Shown: positions 1-8,845 of the stretch, in pieces
How positions within the stretch are numbered: position 1 is the first letter of the stretch
Layout: every line of letters starts with the position of its first letter
Source: JBLIAZ01 sp047632015
Lineage (GTDB): Bacteria > Bacteroidota > Bacteroidia > Flavobacteriales_C > GCA-002722245
Direction of reading: 5' to 3'
Length of the DNA stretch: 15,839 nucleotides
NCBI GenBank assembly: GCA_047632015.1
Contig: JBLIBC010000032.1
Location: 1 to 15,839 of the forward strand
Program-made: the position numbers and the translations under genes
The notes under the pieces: model-generated
Databases searched by the model: none
What the model saw: the letters and a program-made list of their open reading frames with translations, nothing else
What the model was told of the DNA's origin: nothing

Positions 1-1
1 C

Positions 2-3000
2 GCGACTCTGGACATTGATATTTATTACAACAACCCTAAAACTAATAATGACATCAACTATTTACCCGCTACGAATGAAGGTGATAAACCAATAAGGTGG
101 TTGCAGTTGTTAAACATGGATCAATTGGATCCTCAACTCAATACGGTTCCAGATGGACGTTATGACATCATCGAAGGTTTAACTGTCCGCTTGAAAAATG
201 GAAGAATATATTTCCCAGTGAATGAACCTTTTGGATCCTTCATGCGGTCAAAAATTAATGATGATGCTGTTTCCAATGTGTATGTATTTGACAGCCTGTA
301 CACCGTTCCAAAGTGGAAAGCAAAAAACGAGTTTCCTAACAAAAACAGGTACAAAGTCATGGTTCGCTTTGAATCAAAAAGTTCCAGTATCAGGTTGAAC
401 GCATTTAACATTCCAAAAGGTGCAGTAACTGTGACAGCAGGAGGAAGGCAATTAGTAGAGGGTGTTGATTATCGTGTGGATTACAACAGTGCTGAGGTAA
501 CTATATTAAACCAAAGCATCCTTAATTCGAACACTCCAATCAAGGTGGATGTAGAAAATAATTCCTTGTTTGCGGTAACCAACAAAACCTTATTCGGAAC
601 GCATTTGGATTATCAAGTGTCAAAGGATTGGACCATTGGCGGAACAATTTTTAACTTGACAGAAAGCCCATTAAGGAACAAAACAAACCAAGGAGATGAA
701 CCAATTTCAAATACCATTTGGGGACTGAATACGAACTATGCTGTTGAAAGTCCGTACCTAACCAAATTGGTGGATAGAATTCCATTCATAGACACGAAGG
801 CCACCAGTAAAATTGAAACAAGTGCGGAATTTGCTCAGTTAATTCCAGGTTCACCAAGTGCTATTGAAAATGATGGTGAAGCCCTCACCTACATTGACGA
901 TTTTGAAGCAGGTCAAATTAACATCACAGTAAAGGACAGGACGTCATGGAAACTGGCTTCCACTCCCCAAGGTCAAACCAGGAACGGTGAATGGCCAGAA
1001 GGTAATTTAACGGATTCATTAGACTACGGATTTAACCGTGCTAAGTTGGCGTGGTACAACGTAGATCCCTTGTTTTACGATAACCAAAGCAACACACCAG
1101 CCCACATTGTGGACAACGAAAGAATTCAGTTTAACCACTACATGCGTACCGTTCCACAAAGTGAATTGTTCCCTAATAGGAGTTTGGCCATTGGTGAAGC
1201 GTTAAACCTACTAACCCTTGATGTTTCTTATTTTCCGAAAGAAAGAGGACCATATAATTTTGATACACAAGGAGGGCCTAATTCCGCCGGAATCGATGTT
1301 GCTACTGGATTTTTAAATGATCCTCAATCACGTTGGGGAGGGATGATGCGTCAAGTTAGAAATGTCGATTTTGAAACCCAAAACATTGAATTTTTGGAAT
1401 TTTGGGTAATGAGTCCTTTCCTAGACGAAACTGGCGACATGAGTGCTGTTGGAGGTACAACAGCAGGTGGTGATGTGTATTTACATTTAGGAAATGTATC
1501 GGAAGACATCCTGCGTGATGGGCGAAAAGGTTTTGAAAATGGACTTCCAAGCGATGGAGCTGCATCCACGGAAATTGACACCACAAATTGGGGTAGGGTG
1601 TCCAATAAAATTAACCTTGTCACAGCTTTTGATAACGACCCTGACACAAGATTAAATCAGGATGTTGGGTTTGACGGATTATCCAACGACAACGAAGCTA
1701 CTTTTTTTAGTGATTACTTAAGTTATTTTGGAACTGTGCCAGCAGACATTGCTGCCGATCCTTCCGCTGATGATTACGGGTATTTTAGAAGTGACGTATT
1801 AGATAATGCTTCAGCCGATGTGGTGGTGAGGTATAAAGATTATGCTGGAATGGATGGCAATTCTCCAACACAGGAGCAAACAGGATTGTCTTATAACAGC
1901 ACAAGTACGAATTCACCCGACATTGAAGACGTAAACAGAGACAACACCTTGAGCGAGGGTGAAAGCTATTACCAATATAAAATCAGCATGCGTCCTGATG
2001 ACCTTGAAAACTCGGATATTGGAACGAATTACTTGAATCAAGTGTACAATACTACCGCCACACACCCCTCTTCAGGAGCCACTAAAAATGTGACGTGGTA
2101 TCAGTTCAGGATTCCAGTTCGAGAGCCGGATAAAGTAGTGGGAAGCATTTCAGATTTTCAAGCCATTAGGTTCATGAGGTTGGCATTAAAAGATTGGGAA
2201 GCACCAGTGGTCATGAGATTTGCCACAATGGATTTCGTGCAAAGTAGGTGGAGGAGTTACAGTGATAACTTATTTGATGAGGGTGAATACGTGGCCGCAC
2301 AAAGTTCCACGGTGTTCAATGTGGGCTCTGTGAATTTGGAGGAGGATTCCAAAAAAGATCCGGTTCGATACATCATGCCACCAGACATTCAAAGACAATT
2401 TAACATTGCTACTCGTTCACAAGAAAATGAGCAATCTATGCAAATAAAAGTTTGTGATTTAGAAGGTGGAGATGCTCGTGCTATGTACAAATTGCAAAAT
2501 TTTGATTTACTGTCGTATAATGAACTATTGATGAACGTCCATGCCGAGCAAACAGGAGATGAAGTGCAAAATTTGGACGACATGAACATGTCTGTTTTCA
2601 TTAGGATCGGAACAGATTTTAATAATAATTATTACGAATACGAGGTGCCACTTGTTTTTACTGATCCTGAACTCGTGAGTGCTACCAGTGACGAGTCGGC
2701 GGAAAAGGAAATTTGGAAATCCGAGAACTTGTTGGACTTCAACTACAAGGATGTATTCTCAGGGTTAAAAGCTGAAAGGAACAATTTGATGGTAACCAAT
2801 TCTGCAGAATATGGCACTTTGGGTTTAAAACGATATTCAAAAGCTGACGACGGCAATACTGCTGTGGTTAAAGGGTCTCCAAGTTTACAGCAAGTTAAGG
2901 TGATCATGATTGGGGTGAGGAATAAAAATCAGTTTGGAACCACTAGGTGTGCGGAATTATGGGTAAATGAATTGCGATTGTCAGGCTTTGATAAAACAGG

Positions 3001-5782
3001 TGGATGGGCAACTACAGCCAACGTAAACATGCAATTGGCCGATTTAGGGAACGTGTCCTTAGGTGGCGGGTACAGCACTCCAGGATGGGGATCTATTGAC
3101 CAGAAAGTAAGTGACAGGGCAAGAGAGCATACCCGAAACATTGACGCCACAGGTAGCATTGAAATGGGTAAGTTCTTCTCAGAAAAAGTAGGGGTAAGTA
3201 TTCCGTTATACGTGGGTTACAATGAAATTAAAAAAACACCTCAGTACAACCCATTGGACACTGATATTAAATTAGAGGAGCTTGATAAAAACTCGGATTA
3301 TAGGAAGTACTTGGATACCATTGTGACGGACATGACACAAAGTAGGAGTATTAATTTTTCCAATGTACGTAAGCTTCCAAAAGGGAGCAAAAAACTTAAA
3401 GTGTACAGTATCGAGAATTTTGACGCCACATATGCTGTCAGTGATAAACGTCACAGAGATGTAAATACCCAAAAAGCTGACATTAAAAATTATCAAGGCG
3501 CGTTGAACTACAAGTATAAATTGCGTCCTAAAAAGGTGGAGCCTTTCAAGCGTACACCAATTATAAATAAGGTTCAAAAAAAGAGGGAAAAGCGATATGG
3601 AAGGGATGAAAAAGCGCTAAAGGACAGTATTGTAGCACAAAGAAAACGTGATCCAAAATCACCAAATGTGAAGCTTTTGGAAACAGAACTTAAAGAGTTG
3701 CGAGTAGACAAAAAAGATTACAAAAAGAGGATGGCTAAACTAAAACGGTCTCCTTATTTGAGGTTGTACCGGGATTTTAATTTTTACTATTTACCTAAAA
3801 GTTTTGCTGTCAAGAACGACATGAATAGGATGTTCAGCGAAAACATTGTTCGAAATGTTTCTACTGCGGATTTATTAATTGACCCTACTTATAATAAAAA
3901 CTGGTATTACAACAGGACGTATCGTTTGGACTATGATTTAACAAGGGCAGTAAAATTAGATTACTCAGCTCAGCGAAAAGCGTTCATTGACGAGCCATAT
4001 GGAGCAATAGATACAAAAGAAGAAAAGGACGAGATATGGGAGAATATACTTAAAAATGGAGGGGGTAGAGCTACCTTTTTTACTCAAACGACCAATGCTA
4101 ATTGGAAAATCCCAATCAACAAATTTCCATGGACTAATTGGATTTCTTCTAGCGTGAAGTATTCAGGAAAATACGATTGGCAAGCGGCACCGCTTTCCAC
4201 TACGTACCTTGGAAACAACATCAGTAACAGCAACACCAAGCAATTGTCGGCGCAGTTTAACATGATTAATTTGTACAACAAAGTACCTTATTTTAAAAAG
4301 CTGAATCGCCGTCGACGACCACCTCCAAAACCAAAGGCCGATGCGGACTCCACGAAAAAGGAGAAAAAACCAATTATCACAGGAAAGCAAATATTAGATG
4401 CCACTGTACGAGCAGTCATGAGTTTAAGAAATGTGTCTTTTACTTATTCCCAAAACAATGGTACATTTTTGCCAGGTTATAAACCTAACGCTGATATTAT
4501 TGGGCTTGATGTCAATGATTATGGTGGGCCACCGAGTTATGGGTTTGTGTTTGGTGCTCAAGATGATATATTAGAGCGGGGTGTACAAAATGGCTGGTTT
4601 GTTACTGGAGATACTGCTGCATTAATAAATCAAAGGGTGAGTCAAACAACCAAGGACAATTTAAGCATCAGGGCAACAGTCGAACCCTTTAAAAAGTTTA
4701 GAATTAATTTGACCGGGCAAAGACAGGAGTCAATTTCGAATACTTATTTTTATCAAGTTGATGAAAATAATGGGGTTGTAAGCAAATTCTCTCCGCAAGA
4801 GACCGGGACGTTTACCATTACTATAAGTAGTATTTCAACTGCATTTGATAAAGTGGATGAAGATGGGTTTTCGAGCACATTTAAACAAATGGAAGCGAAT
4901 CGATCGGTGTTTTCAAGAAGGTTGGCGGAGAACAATCCGTTGCTAGACAACTCCTATGTTCCAAGCGAAGGAAATTACTCGAGTTTATACGGAGACAAGA
5001 ATGCCGAAGTACTTTTATATTCCTTCATTTCGGCATATACAGGGAAGAATCCAAACAATCAAGAACTCCCTGCTTATGACAAAAAACCACCTTCTACTTT
5101 TAGAATACCTATTCCTAATTGGTCTTTAAATTATAATGGGTTAATTGGGATTCCGATAATTAAAAGATATTTTTCTTCCTTTACCATTTCACACAGATAC
5201 AAGAGTACGCTTAACTTTAATGGTTATCAAAACAATTTAAGCTTTCGCCCAGGGCTTGTGGATTTAGACAATGAAGGTAATATCCAAGCCATCATCCAAT
5301 TTCAAAATGTGGATGTGAGTATCAACGAACAGTTTGGTCCATTAGGTAAAATAGACATGAGGCTTAAAAACAGTATCCTTGCTAATTTTGAAATGAGAAA
5401 ATCAAGGACTGTGGGATTGAACTTTGGAAGAAACACGGTGACCGAACAAAAATCATTTGACATCATAGTAGGTGGAGGATACGTGTTCAAGGATTTAGTT
5501 TTACCAATTAAAGTGGCAGGTAAACGACTTAAAAGTAACTTGGATTTAAAAGCCAATGTGGGTGTTAAAACAAGCAGTTTGACATTGATGGAGGTGGATG
5601 GTGCTGCTACCACTACTCAAGGATCAAGAATAGTAAACATTAGCTTTACAGGAGATTACGTAGTCACTAAACAAGTAACGGTAAGGGCGTTTTACACACA
5701 AACATTGAACAACCCATTTATTGCTACATCTTATCCTACTAGTAGTGCAAGTGGTGGGTTAAGCATCAGATTTACTTTATAA
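2..5782 (+). CDS. sprA: Cell surface protein SprA, T9SS outer-membrane translocon (5' partial)
   Basis: SprA is the giant outer-membrane beta-barrel through which type IX secretion system cargo, including gliding adhesins, crosses the outer membrane. The frame is open from base 2, so the start lies outside the window; 1926 residues are visible, against about 2400 in known SprA proteins. Recognisable family segments are RWLQLLNMDQLDPQLN (95-142), the YIDDFEAGQ block (890-916), and a 'FLEFWVMSPF' block near 1390-1420. The second half has many alternating, aromatic-rich stretches typical of barrel strands, and the protein ends in SIRFTL, as expected for a barrel terminus. Two strongly basic inserts (about 3510-3765 and 4304-4375) interrupt the barrel half. 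The TAA stop is at 5780-5782. Family assignment is secure; the barrel topology is known from the family, not derived here. Confidence 0.95.
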   Translation, partial: ATLDIDIYYNNPKTNNDINYLPATNEGDKPIRWLQLLNMDQLDPQLNTVPDGRYDIIEGLTVRLKNGRIYFPVNEPFGSFMRSKINDDAVSNVYVFDSLYTVPKWKAKNEFPNKNRYKVMVRFESKSSSIRLNAFNIPKGAVTVTAGGRQLVEGVDYRVDYNSAEVTILNQSILNSNTPIKVDVENNSLFAVTNKTLFGTHLDYQVSKDWTIGGTIFNLTESPLRNKTNQGDEPISNTIWGLNTNYAVESPYLTKLVDRIPFIDTKATSKIETSAEFAQLIPGSPSAIENDGEALTYIDDFEAGQINITVKDRTSWKLASTPQGQTRNGEWPEGNLTDSLDYGFNRAKLAWYNVDPLFYDNQSNTPAHIVDNERIQFNHYMRTVPQSELFPNRSLAIGEALNLLTLDVSYFPKERGPYNFDTQGGPNSAGIDVATGFLNDPQSRWGGMMRQVRNVDFETQNIEFLEFWVMSPFLDETGDMSAVGGTTAGGDVYLHLGNVSEDILRDGRKGFENGLPSDGAASTEIDTTNWGRVSNKINLVTAFDNDPDTRLNQDVGFDGLSNDNEATFFSDYLSYFGTVPADIAADPSADDYGYFRSDVLDNASADVVVRYKDYAGMDGNSPTQEQTGLSYNSTSTNSPDIEDVNRDNTLSEGESYYQYKISMRPDDLENSDIGTNYLNQVYNTTATHPSSGATKNVTWYQFRIPVREPDKVVGSISDFQAIRFMRLALKDWEAPVVMRFATMDFVQSRWRSYSDNLFDEGEYVAAQSSTVFNVGSVNLEEDSKKDPVRYIMPPDIQRQFNIATRSQENEQSMQIKVCDLEGGDARAMYKLQNFDLLSYNELLMNVHAEQTGDEVQNLDDMNMSVFIRIGTDFNNNYYEYEVPLVFTDPELVSATSDESAEKEIWKSENLLDFNYKDVFSGLKAERNNLMVTNSAEYGTLGLKRYSKADDGNTAVVKGSPSLQQVKVIMIGVRNKNQFGTTRCAELWVNELRLSGFDKTGGWATTANVNMQLADLGNVSLGGGYSTPGWGSIDQKVSDRAREHTRNIDATGSIEMGKFFSEKVGVSIPLYVGYNEIKKTPQYNPLDTDIKLEELDKNSDYRKYLDTIVTDMTQSRSINFSNVRKLPKGSKKLKVYSIENFDATYAVSDKRHRDVNTQKADIKNYQGALNYKYKLRPKKVEPFKRTPIINKVQKKREKRYGRDEKALKDSIVAQRKRDPKSPNVKLLETELKELRVDKKDYKKRMAKLKRSPYLRLYRDFNFYYLPKSFAVKNDMNRMFSENIVRNVSTADLLIDPTYNKNWYYNRTYRLDYDLTRAVKLDYSAQRKAFIDEPYGAIDTKEEKDEIWENILKNGGGRATFFTQTTNANWKIPINKFPWTNWISSSVKYSGKYDWQAAPLSTTYLGNNISNSNTKQLSAQFNMINLYNKVPYFKKLNRRRRPPPKPKADADSTKKEKKPIITGKQILDATVRAVMSLRNVSFTYSQNNGTFLPGYKPNADIIGLDVNDYGGPPSYGFVFGAQDDILERGVQNGWFVTGDTAALINQRVSQTTKDNLSIRATVEPFKKFRINLTGQRQESISNTYFYQVDENNGVVSKFSPQETGTFTITISSISTAFDKVDEDGFSSTFKQMEANRSVFSRRLAENNPLLDNSYVPSEGNYSSLYGDKNAEVLLYSFISAYTGKNPNNQELPAYDKKPPSTFRIPIPNWSLNYNGLIGIPIIKRYFSSFTISHRYKSTLNFNGYQNNLSFRPGLVDLDNEGNIQAIIQFQNVDVSINEQFGPLGKIDMRLKNSILANFEMRKSRTVGLNFGRNTVTEQKSFDIIVGGGYVFKDLVLPIKVAGKRLKSNLDLKANVGVKTSSLTLMEVDGAATTTQGSRIVNISFTGDYVVTKQVTVRAFYTQTLNNPFIATSYPTSSASGGLSIRFTL

Positions 5783-5944
5783 TATACTCAAACCACATAG
5801 TTTTTCGGTTTTTTCACTTGCCCATTTCCCTTTTCTCTTTGTTGAAAAACGAAACCGTAGCTGCGGCTATGATTGAGTTTTCGCCTTGACAAAAGAAAAA
5901 TGTTCTTCGCCAAAACTAGCGAAAAGCTATGTGGTTTGAGTATA
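5783..5944. repeat. 162-bp quasi-palindromic, MITE/REP-like element with 18-bp perfect terminal inverted repeats
   Basis: The left end, tatactcaaaccacatag (5783-5800), is the exact reverse complement of the right end (5927-5944). The interior keeps the same symmetry axis between 5863 and 5864: tttttcg at 5801-5807 pairs with 5920-5926 apart from one T-G pair, aaaac at 5846-5850 pairs with 5877-5881, and the centre tagctgcggcta (5858-5869) is nearly self-complementary. The whole unit could therefore fold into one long imperfect hairpin. It starts on the base after the sprA stop codon. The outermost TATA is itself palindromic, so a TA or TATA target duplication cannot be told from the repeat end. 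It has no coding capacity. A non-autonomous mobile element or dispersed REP-type repeat fits best, possibly also acting as a transcription terminator for sprA; copy number cannot be seen here. Confidence 0.7.
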
Positions 5945-5990
5945 GTAAAGCTCCAACGAGCTTACTGCCGCTAAAAATTACCCAACGAAG

Positions 5991-6021
5991 TTTGACTGGG
6001 ATATAAATTCACTTAAATTTA
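5991..6021 (+). promoter_or_regulatory. Candidate Bacteroidota-type promoter (TTTG -19- TAAATTTA)
   Basis: TTTG at 5991-5994 is followed, after 19 bases, by TAAATTTA at 6014-6021, which matches the Bacteroidota -7 consensus TAnnTTTG at all but the last base. The spacing is in the expected range. Transcription would begin near 6027-6030, giving a leader of about 70 bases before the ATG at 6098. Such short motifs occur by chance in AT-rich DNA, so this is a prediction from motif and position only. Confidence 0.4.
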
Positions 6022-6033
6022 CAAAACAGATGA

Positions 6034-6057
6034 GTAAACACAATTAGTATTGTTTAC
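6034..6057. promoter_or_regulatory. Dyad gtaaaca-N10-tgtttac in the leader of the cluster
   Basis: Two 7-bp arms, gtaaaca (6034-6040) and tgtttac (6051-6057), are perfect inverted repeats separated by 10 bases. The dyad lies just downstream of the predicted transcription start and 40 bases before the ATG at 6098. It could be an operator for a dimeric regulator or a small leader hairpin. No regulator can be named. Confidence 0.35.
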
Positions 6058-6097
6058 CATATGAGCTTACTTTAAGTATCGAAATTTCAATTAAAGC

Positions 6098-7978
6098 ATG
6101 GTCAAGTCTTTTTTCAATCAAAAAGTAGATGCCACAGGCTTAGCTGTTTTCAGAATTTTGTACAGTTTAGTGTTGTTGTTTGAGCTTAAGCACTTGTATC
6201 ATTTCAGGCAAATTATGTTCAGTAAAATTCCCTTTGAAGTACTGGGGGAAATTGGTGTTGAGAGCTTGTTAAGCTTTTGGTTTTTAGCCGTCATACTTTT
6301 ATTTTTTGGTCTTTTTGGAAGAATAGCCAGTATTATAAATTACATCTTTTCAATAGTAATATTTAGTGCTGCAAGTTCATTTGAATACCATATTTATTAC
6401 ACTTACGTAGGGATTGCATTTCTTTTGATGTTCATGCCGACAACCAGGGTGTTATCAATTGACAATTTGCTCCAAAAGCTTAAATACAGTAGCCTATCAA
6501 CATTGTACCATCCAGAAAAAAGTGTGCTTTTGTTAAATTATCTAGTGCCTGTATTTGCTGGTATAGGTTTGTTTTATTTTGATTCCGACATGTTTAAGTT
6601 TACTAGTGAGTTATGGCTCAATGGACTAGGTGTATGGTTGCCCGCGAGTTTACCTATGGCAACCTGGACGGACACTTCATGGTTGATGAATCAAAAAGAG
6701 ATTGTTATTTTTTTAGGATACTTCGTGATGATATTTGAGTTTGTATTTATTGGACTCATGTGGTTTAAAAAATTCAGGGTTCCTTTATTAATTATAGGCG
6801 TTATTTTTCATGTTGGTATTTGGATCGAATTTCCGATTCCTATATTTGCTGCGGCATTTATCGCAATATACACTTTGTTGATCCCTTGTAAATGGTGGCA
6901 TTACCTTGGGAATCTTACTAAAAATAAAAAAAGCAGGTACAAGTTTTATTACGATAAGGAATGTCCCTTGTGTTTAAATGTGGTGATTTTTATCCGTCAT
7001 TTTGATGTCTTTGGTTACGTAGATTGCCTACCCGTTCAAGATAATTTTAAATCGGAATCAGCTTTTGCAGAGAAGACTATTGATGAAGTTTTAACAGACA
7101 TTTACGGCGTGGATTCCAAAGGGAAAATATATAAAGGTTACTCCACCTATTCACAATTGATGATCAAGTTAAGATACCCCTTCATGTTAGGATTGTTCAT
7201 GTTGATACCAGGTGTTTCTTCTCTGGGTAAAATGATTTACGCAAAGGTGGCTAGAAACAGAATAACAGAACGTTGTACCGCTGAATCATGTGGTATTCCT
7301 GAGCAAATCATGTTCCCTTCTGAGGAAAGAAGTTATTTCTTTAAAGGGTGGAATAAGCTTAACTTTTCGAAAGTGGTGTGGGCATTAATTCTCCTGTTTT
7401 TTATAGCGGGACAATCCATTGTCTCTTACTTTTCGGCTTTTCCTCAAAAGATGGTCCATGCTGTCAATTTGAATCACACCAAAGTAAATACTTTGGCAGC
7501 TATAATGTACGGTGGTGCGGCAGGTCCTTTAAAAAAATACTTAGGTATTTGTCACCATGGATTGTTTTTGGATGATCATTTTAAGAATTATACTACCATA
7601 GTAAGTATAACGTATGTGGACCCATCAGGAAGCACCTCTTTAGTACCTATAATTGATAAAAATGGTAAGCCAGCAGAATATATTAGAGGTTCAACTTGGG
7701 CCAATTTTACATTTAGAGTTTGGGGGCCTAATGTTAATGTCTCTACATTTGAAAAAGGAATTTCGCCCTATCTAAAGTTCTATTTACAAGAGAATTTCAG
7801 TTTAGGAGAAGAAGGTAAATTTATTTTTGATGTTAAGAAAGTAACTATTCCTTCAGAGTGGGAGAGCAATTTTTTGAAGTCTCAAATGAGTCAGCCATGG
7901 ACTAAAGTAGGGGAAATGTATTTTAAAGAGGGCGTTCCAATTTTTGAGTGGAATAATGACATGTACAAATTACTTTAA
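6098..7978 (+). CDS. HTTM (vitamin K-dependent carboxylase-like) membrane protein with DCC thiol-oxidoreductase (DUF393) domain
   Basis: A 626-residue polytopic protein. The N-terminal 270 residues contain several hydrophobic helices (about 12-32, 57-90, 100-115, 143-161, 202-222, 228-262) in the pattern of HTTM-domain proteins, which resemble the membrane part of vitamin K-dependent gamma-carboxylase. Residues 281-400 form a DCC/DUF393 domain with the diagnostic D-x-x-C-P-x-C motif (D286, C289, C292); a second cysteine pair, C393 and C398, closes it. Another helix (424-445) and a C-terminal region of about 180 residues without a recognised domain follow. A membrane-bound redox or carboxylase-like role is possible but unproven. 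It is the first gene after the candidate promoter and lies 24 bases before the sugar cassette, so it may be co-transcribed. The ATG at 6098 gives a sensible N-terminus. Confidence 0.75.
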   Translation: MVKSFFNQKVDATGLAVFRILYSLVLLFELKHLYHFRQIMFSKIPFEVLGEIGVESLLSFWFLAVILLFFGLFGRIASIINYIFSIVIFSAASSFEYHIYYTYVGIAFLLMFMPTTRVLSIDNLLQKLKYSSLSTLYHPEKSVLLLNYLVPVFAGIGLFYFDSDMFKFTSELWLNGLGVWLPASLPMATWTDTSWLMNQKEIVIFLGYFVMIFEFVFIGLMWFKKFRVPLLIIGVIFHVGIWIEFPIPIFAAAFIAIYTLLIPCKWWHYLGNLTKNKKSRYKFYYDKECPLCLNVVIFIRHFDVFGYVDCLPVQDNFKSESAFAEKTIDEVLTDIYGVDSKGKIYKGYSTYSQLMIKLRYPFMLGLFMLIPGVSSLGKMIYAKVARNRITERCTAESCGIPEQIMFPSEERSYFFKGWNKLNFSKVVWALILLFFIAGQSIVSYFSAFPQKMVHAVNLNHTKVNTLAAIMYGGAAGPLKKYLGICHHGLFLDDHFKNYTTIVSITYVDPSGSTSLVPIIDKNGKPAEYIRGSTWANFTFRVWGPNVNVSTFEKGISPYLKFYLQENFSLGEEGKFIFDVKKVTIPSEWESNFLKSQMSQPWTKVGEMYFKEGVPIFEWNNDMYKLL

Positions 7979-8002
7979 GGTTAATAAATGTCTTCATAAT
8001 TT

Positions 8003-8845
8003 ATGAGAATACTGATTACAGGCGTTTTTGGATTTGTTGGTTCACATTTGACCCGTCTTTTACAAGACACCCATGATGTCACCGGGGTTTGGAACAATCA
8101 ATTTGAGGAGGAACAATTTAAAAACATAGCACTAATTAACGCAAGTGAAATTGATTCTATTGAAATTGAACCAGACATTGTAATTCTTTGCCACGCAGCG
8201 GTTTCCTCTGGAAACATGGATGAGAAAGAATCAGTTTTACAAAAGTCAAATGTGGCATTCACCCAGACGATAACTAAAAGGTTTCCGGACTCTTATTTCA
8301 TTTATCTTTCCTCGGCCTCTGTATACAAAGAATCAAAAGAAAAAATTACAGAAAATAGTGAAACGGATGCTTTGTCGCCCTACGCTAAGTCAAAATTGCA
8401 GGCAGAAAATATCATTTCAAAATTAAATGCCAGTTGTATATTAAGACTACCTTCTCTCTTCGGGTCAAACATGAAGGAAAGGACTATTGTTCCTATTTAC
8501 GTTAATCAAGCCTTAAAGAATAAAGAAATTCTTGTGTTTGGAAAGGGGAGTCGCGCTCAAAATTATTTATCAATTACTGAACTTATCCAATGTGTTTTAA
8601 ATTGTGTCGAAAAACAGCCAAAGGGATTGTTCTTGGTAGTAGGAAAAGAGGAGCATACCAATTTAGAATTAGCTTCAATTATCAGTAAATACCTTTCCGC
8701 AAAACTTACATTTGTGAAAGAAGATAATTCAGTATCTTGCTTTTATAACAATGAGGTGAGTAAATTAGCACTTGGAGTTACTAGTGGCAATCAATTTGAA
8801 CAAGAAATAAAAAATTACATCGATTGGAAAAGAAAACAATCTTAG
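8003..8845 (+). CDS. NAD(P)-dependent sugar-nucleotide epimerase/dehydratase or reductase (extended SDR)
   Basis: A cytoplasmic extended short-chain dehydrogenase of 280 residues. It has the Rossmann dinucleotide-binding motif G7-x-x-G10-x-x-G13 at the N-terminus, the SSAS serine block at 103-106, and the catalytic Y127-x-x-x-K131 pair in SPYAKSK. These enzymes epimerise, dehydrate or reduce nucleotide-linked sugars. At 280 residues it is shorter than typical GalE or RmlB (about 310-360) and close to RmlD-type 4-keto reductases in length, so a keto-sugar reductase is a real alternative. Its 3' end overlaps the next gene by 22 bases, which supports translational coupling in the cassette. The exact substrate cannot be read from the sequence; the neighbouring RffA homologue suggests a dTDP-6-deoxy-sugar. 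Confidence 0.85.
   Translation: MRILITGVFGFVGSHLTRLLQDTHDVTGVWNNQFEEEQFKNIALINASEIDSIEIEPDIVILCHAAVSSGNMDEKESVLQKSNVAFTQTITKRFPDSYFIYLSSASVYKESKEKITENSETDALSPYAKSKLQAENIISKLNASCILRLPSLFGSNMKERTIVPIYVNQALKNKEILVFGKGSRAQNYLSITELIQCVLNCVEKQPKGLFLVVGKEEHTNLELASIISKYLSAKLTFVKEDNSVSCFYNNEVSKLALGVTSGNQFEQEIKNYIDWKRKQS

Larger units (their letters stand above)
5783..6097. other. Intergenic region between sprA and the glycan cluster
   Basis: These 315 bases hold no convincing gene. From left to right they contain the 162-bp quasi-palindromic element (5783-5944), a small hairpin with 6-bp arms and a CAAC loop (aagctc 5948-5953, gagctt 5958-5963) that has no T-run after it, a candidate promoter (5991-6021), and a dyad (6034-6057) in the presumed leader of the gene at 6098. 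Confidence 0.7.

Noticed and set aside
101..103. TTG as the start of the sprA frame
   Set aside because: The frame is open upstream to base 2 and the upstream residues continue a conserved SprA block, so the gene is cut by the window edge.
1351..1647. Antisense open frame of 98 codons within sprA
   Set aside because: It lies wholly opposite a conserved coding region, has no recognisable domain, and other antisense frames of similar size occur across sprA by chance.
5948..5963. Hairpin aagctc-caac-gagctt as a terminator
   Set aside because: The stem is only 6 bp and no T-run follows on either strand.
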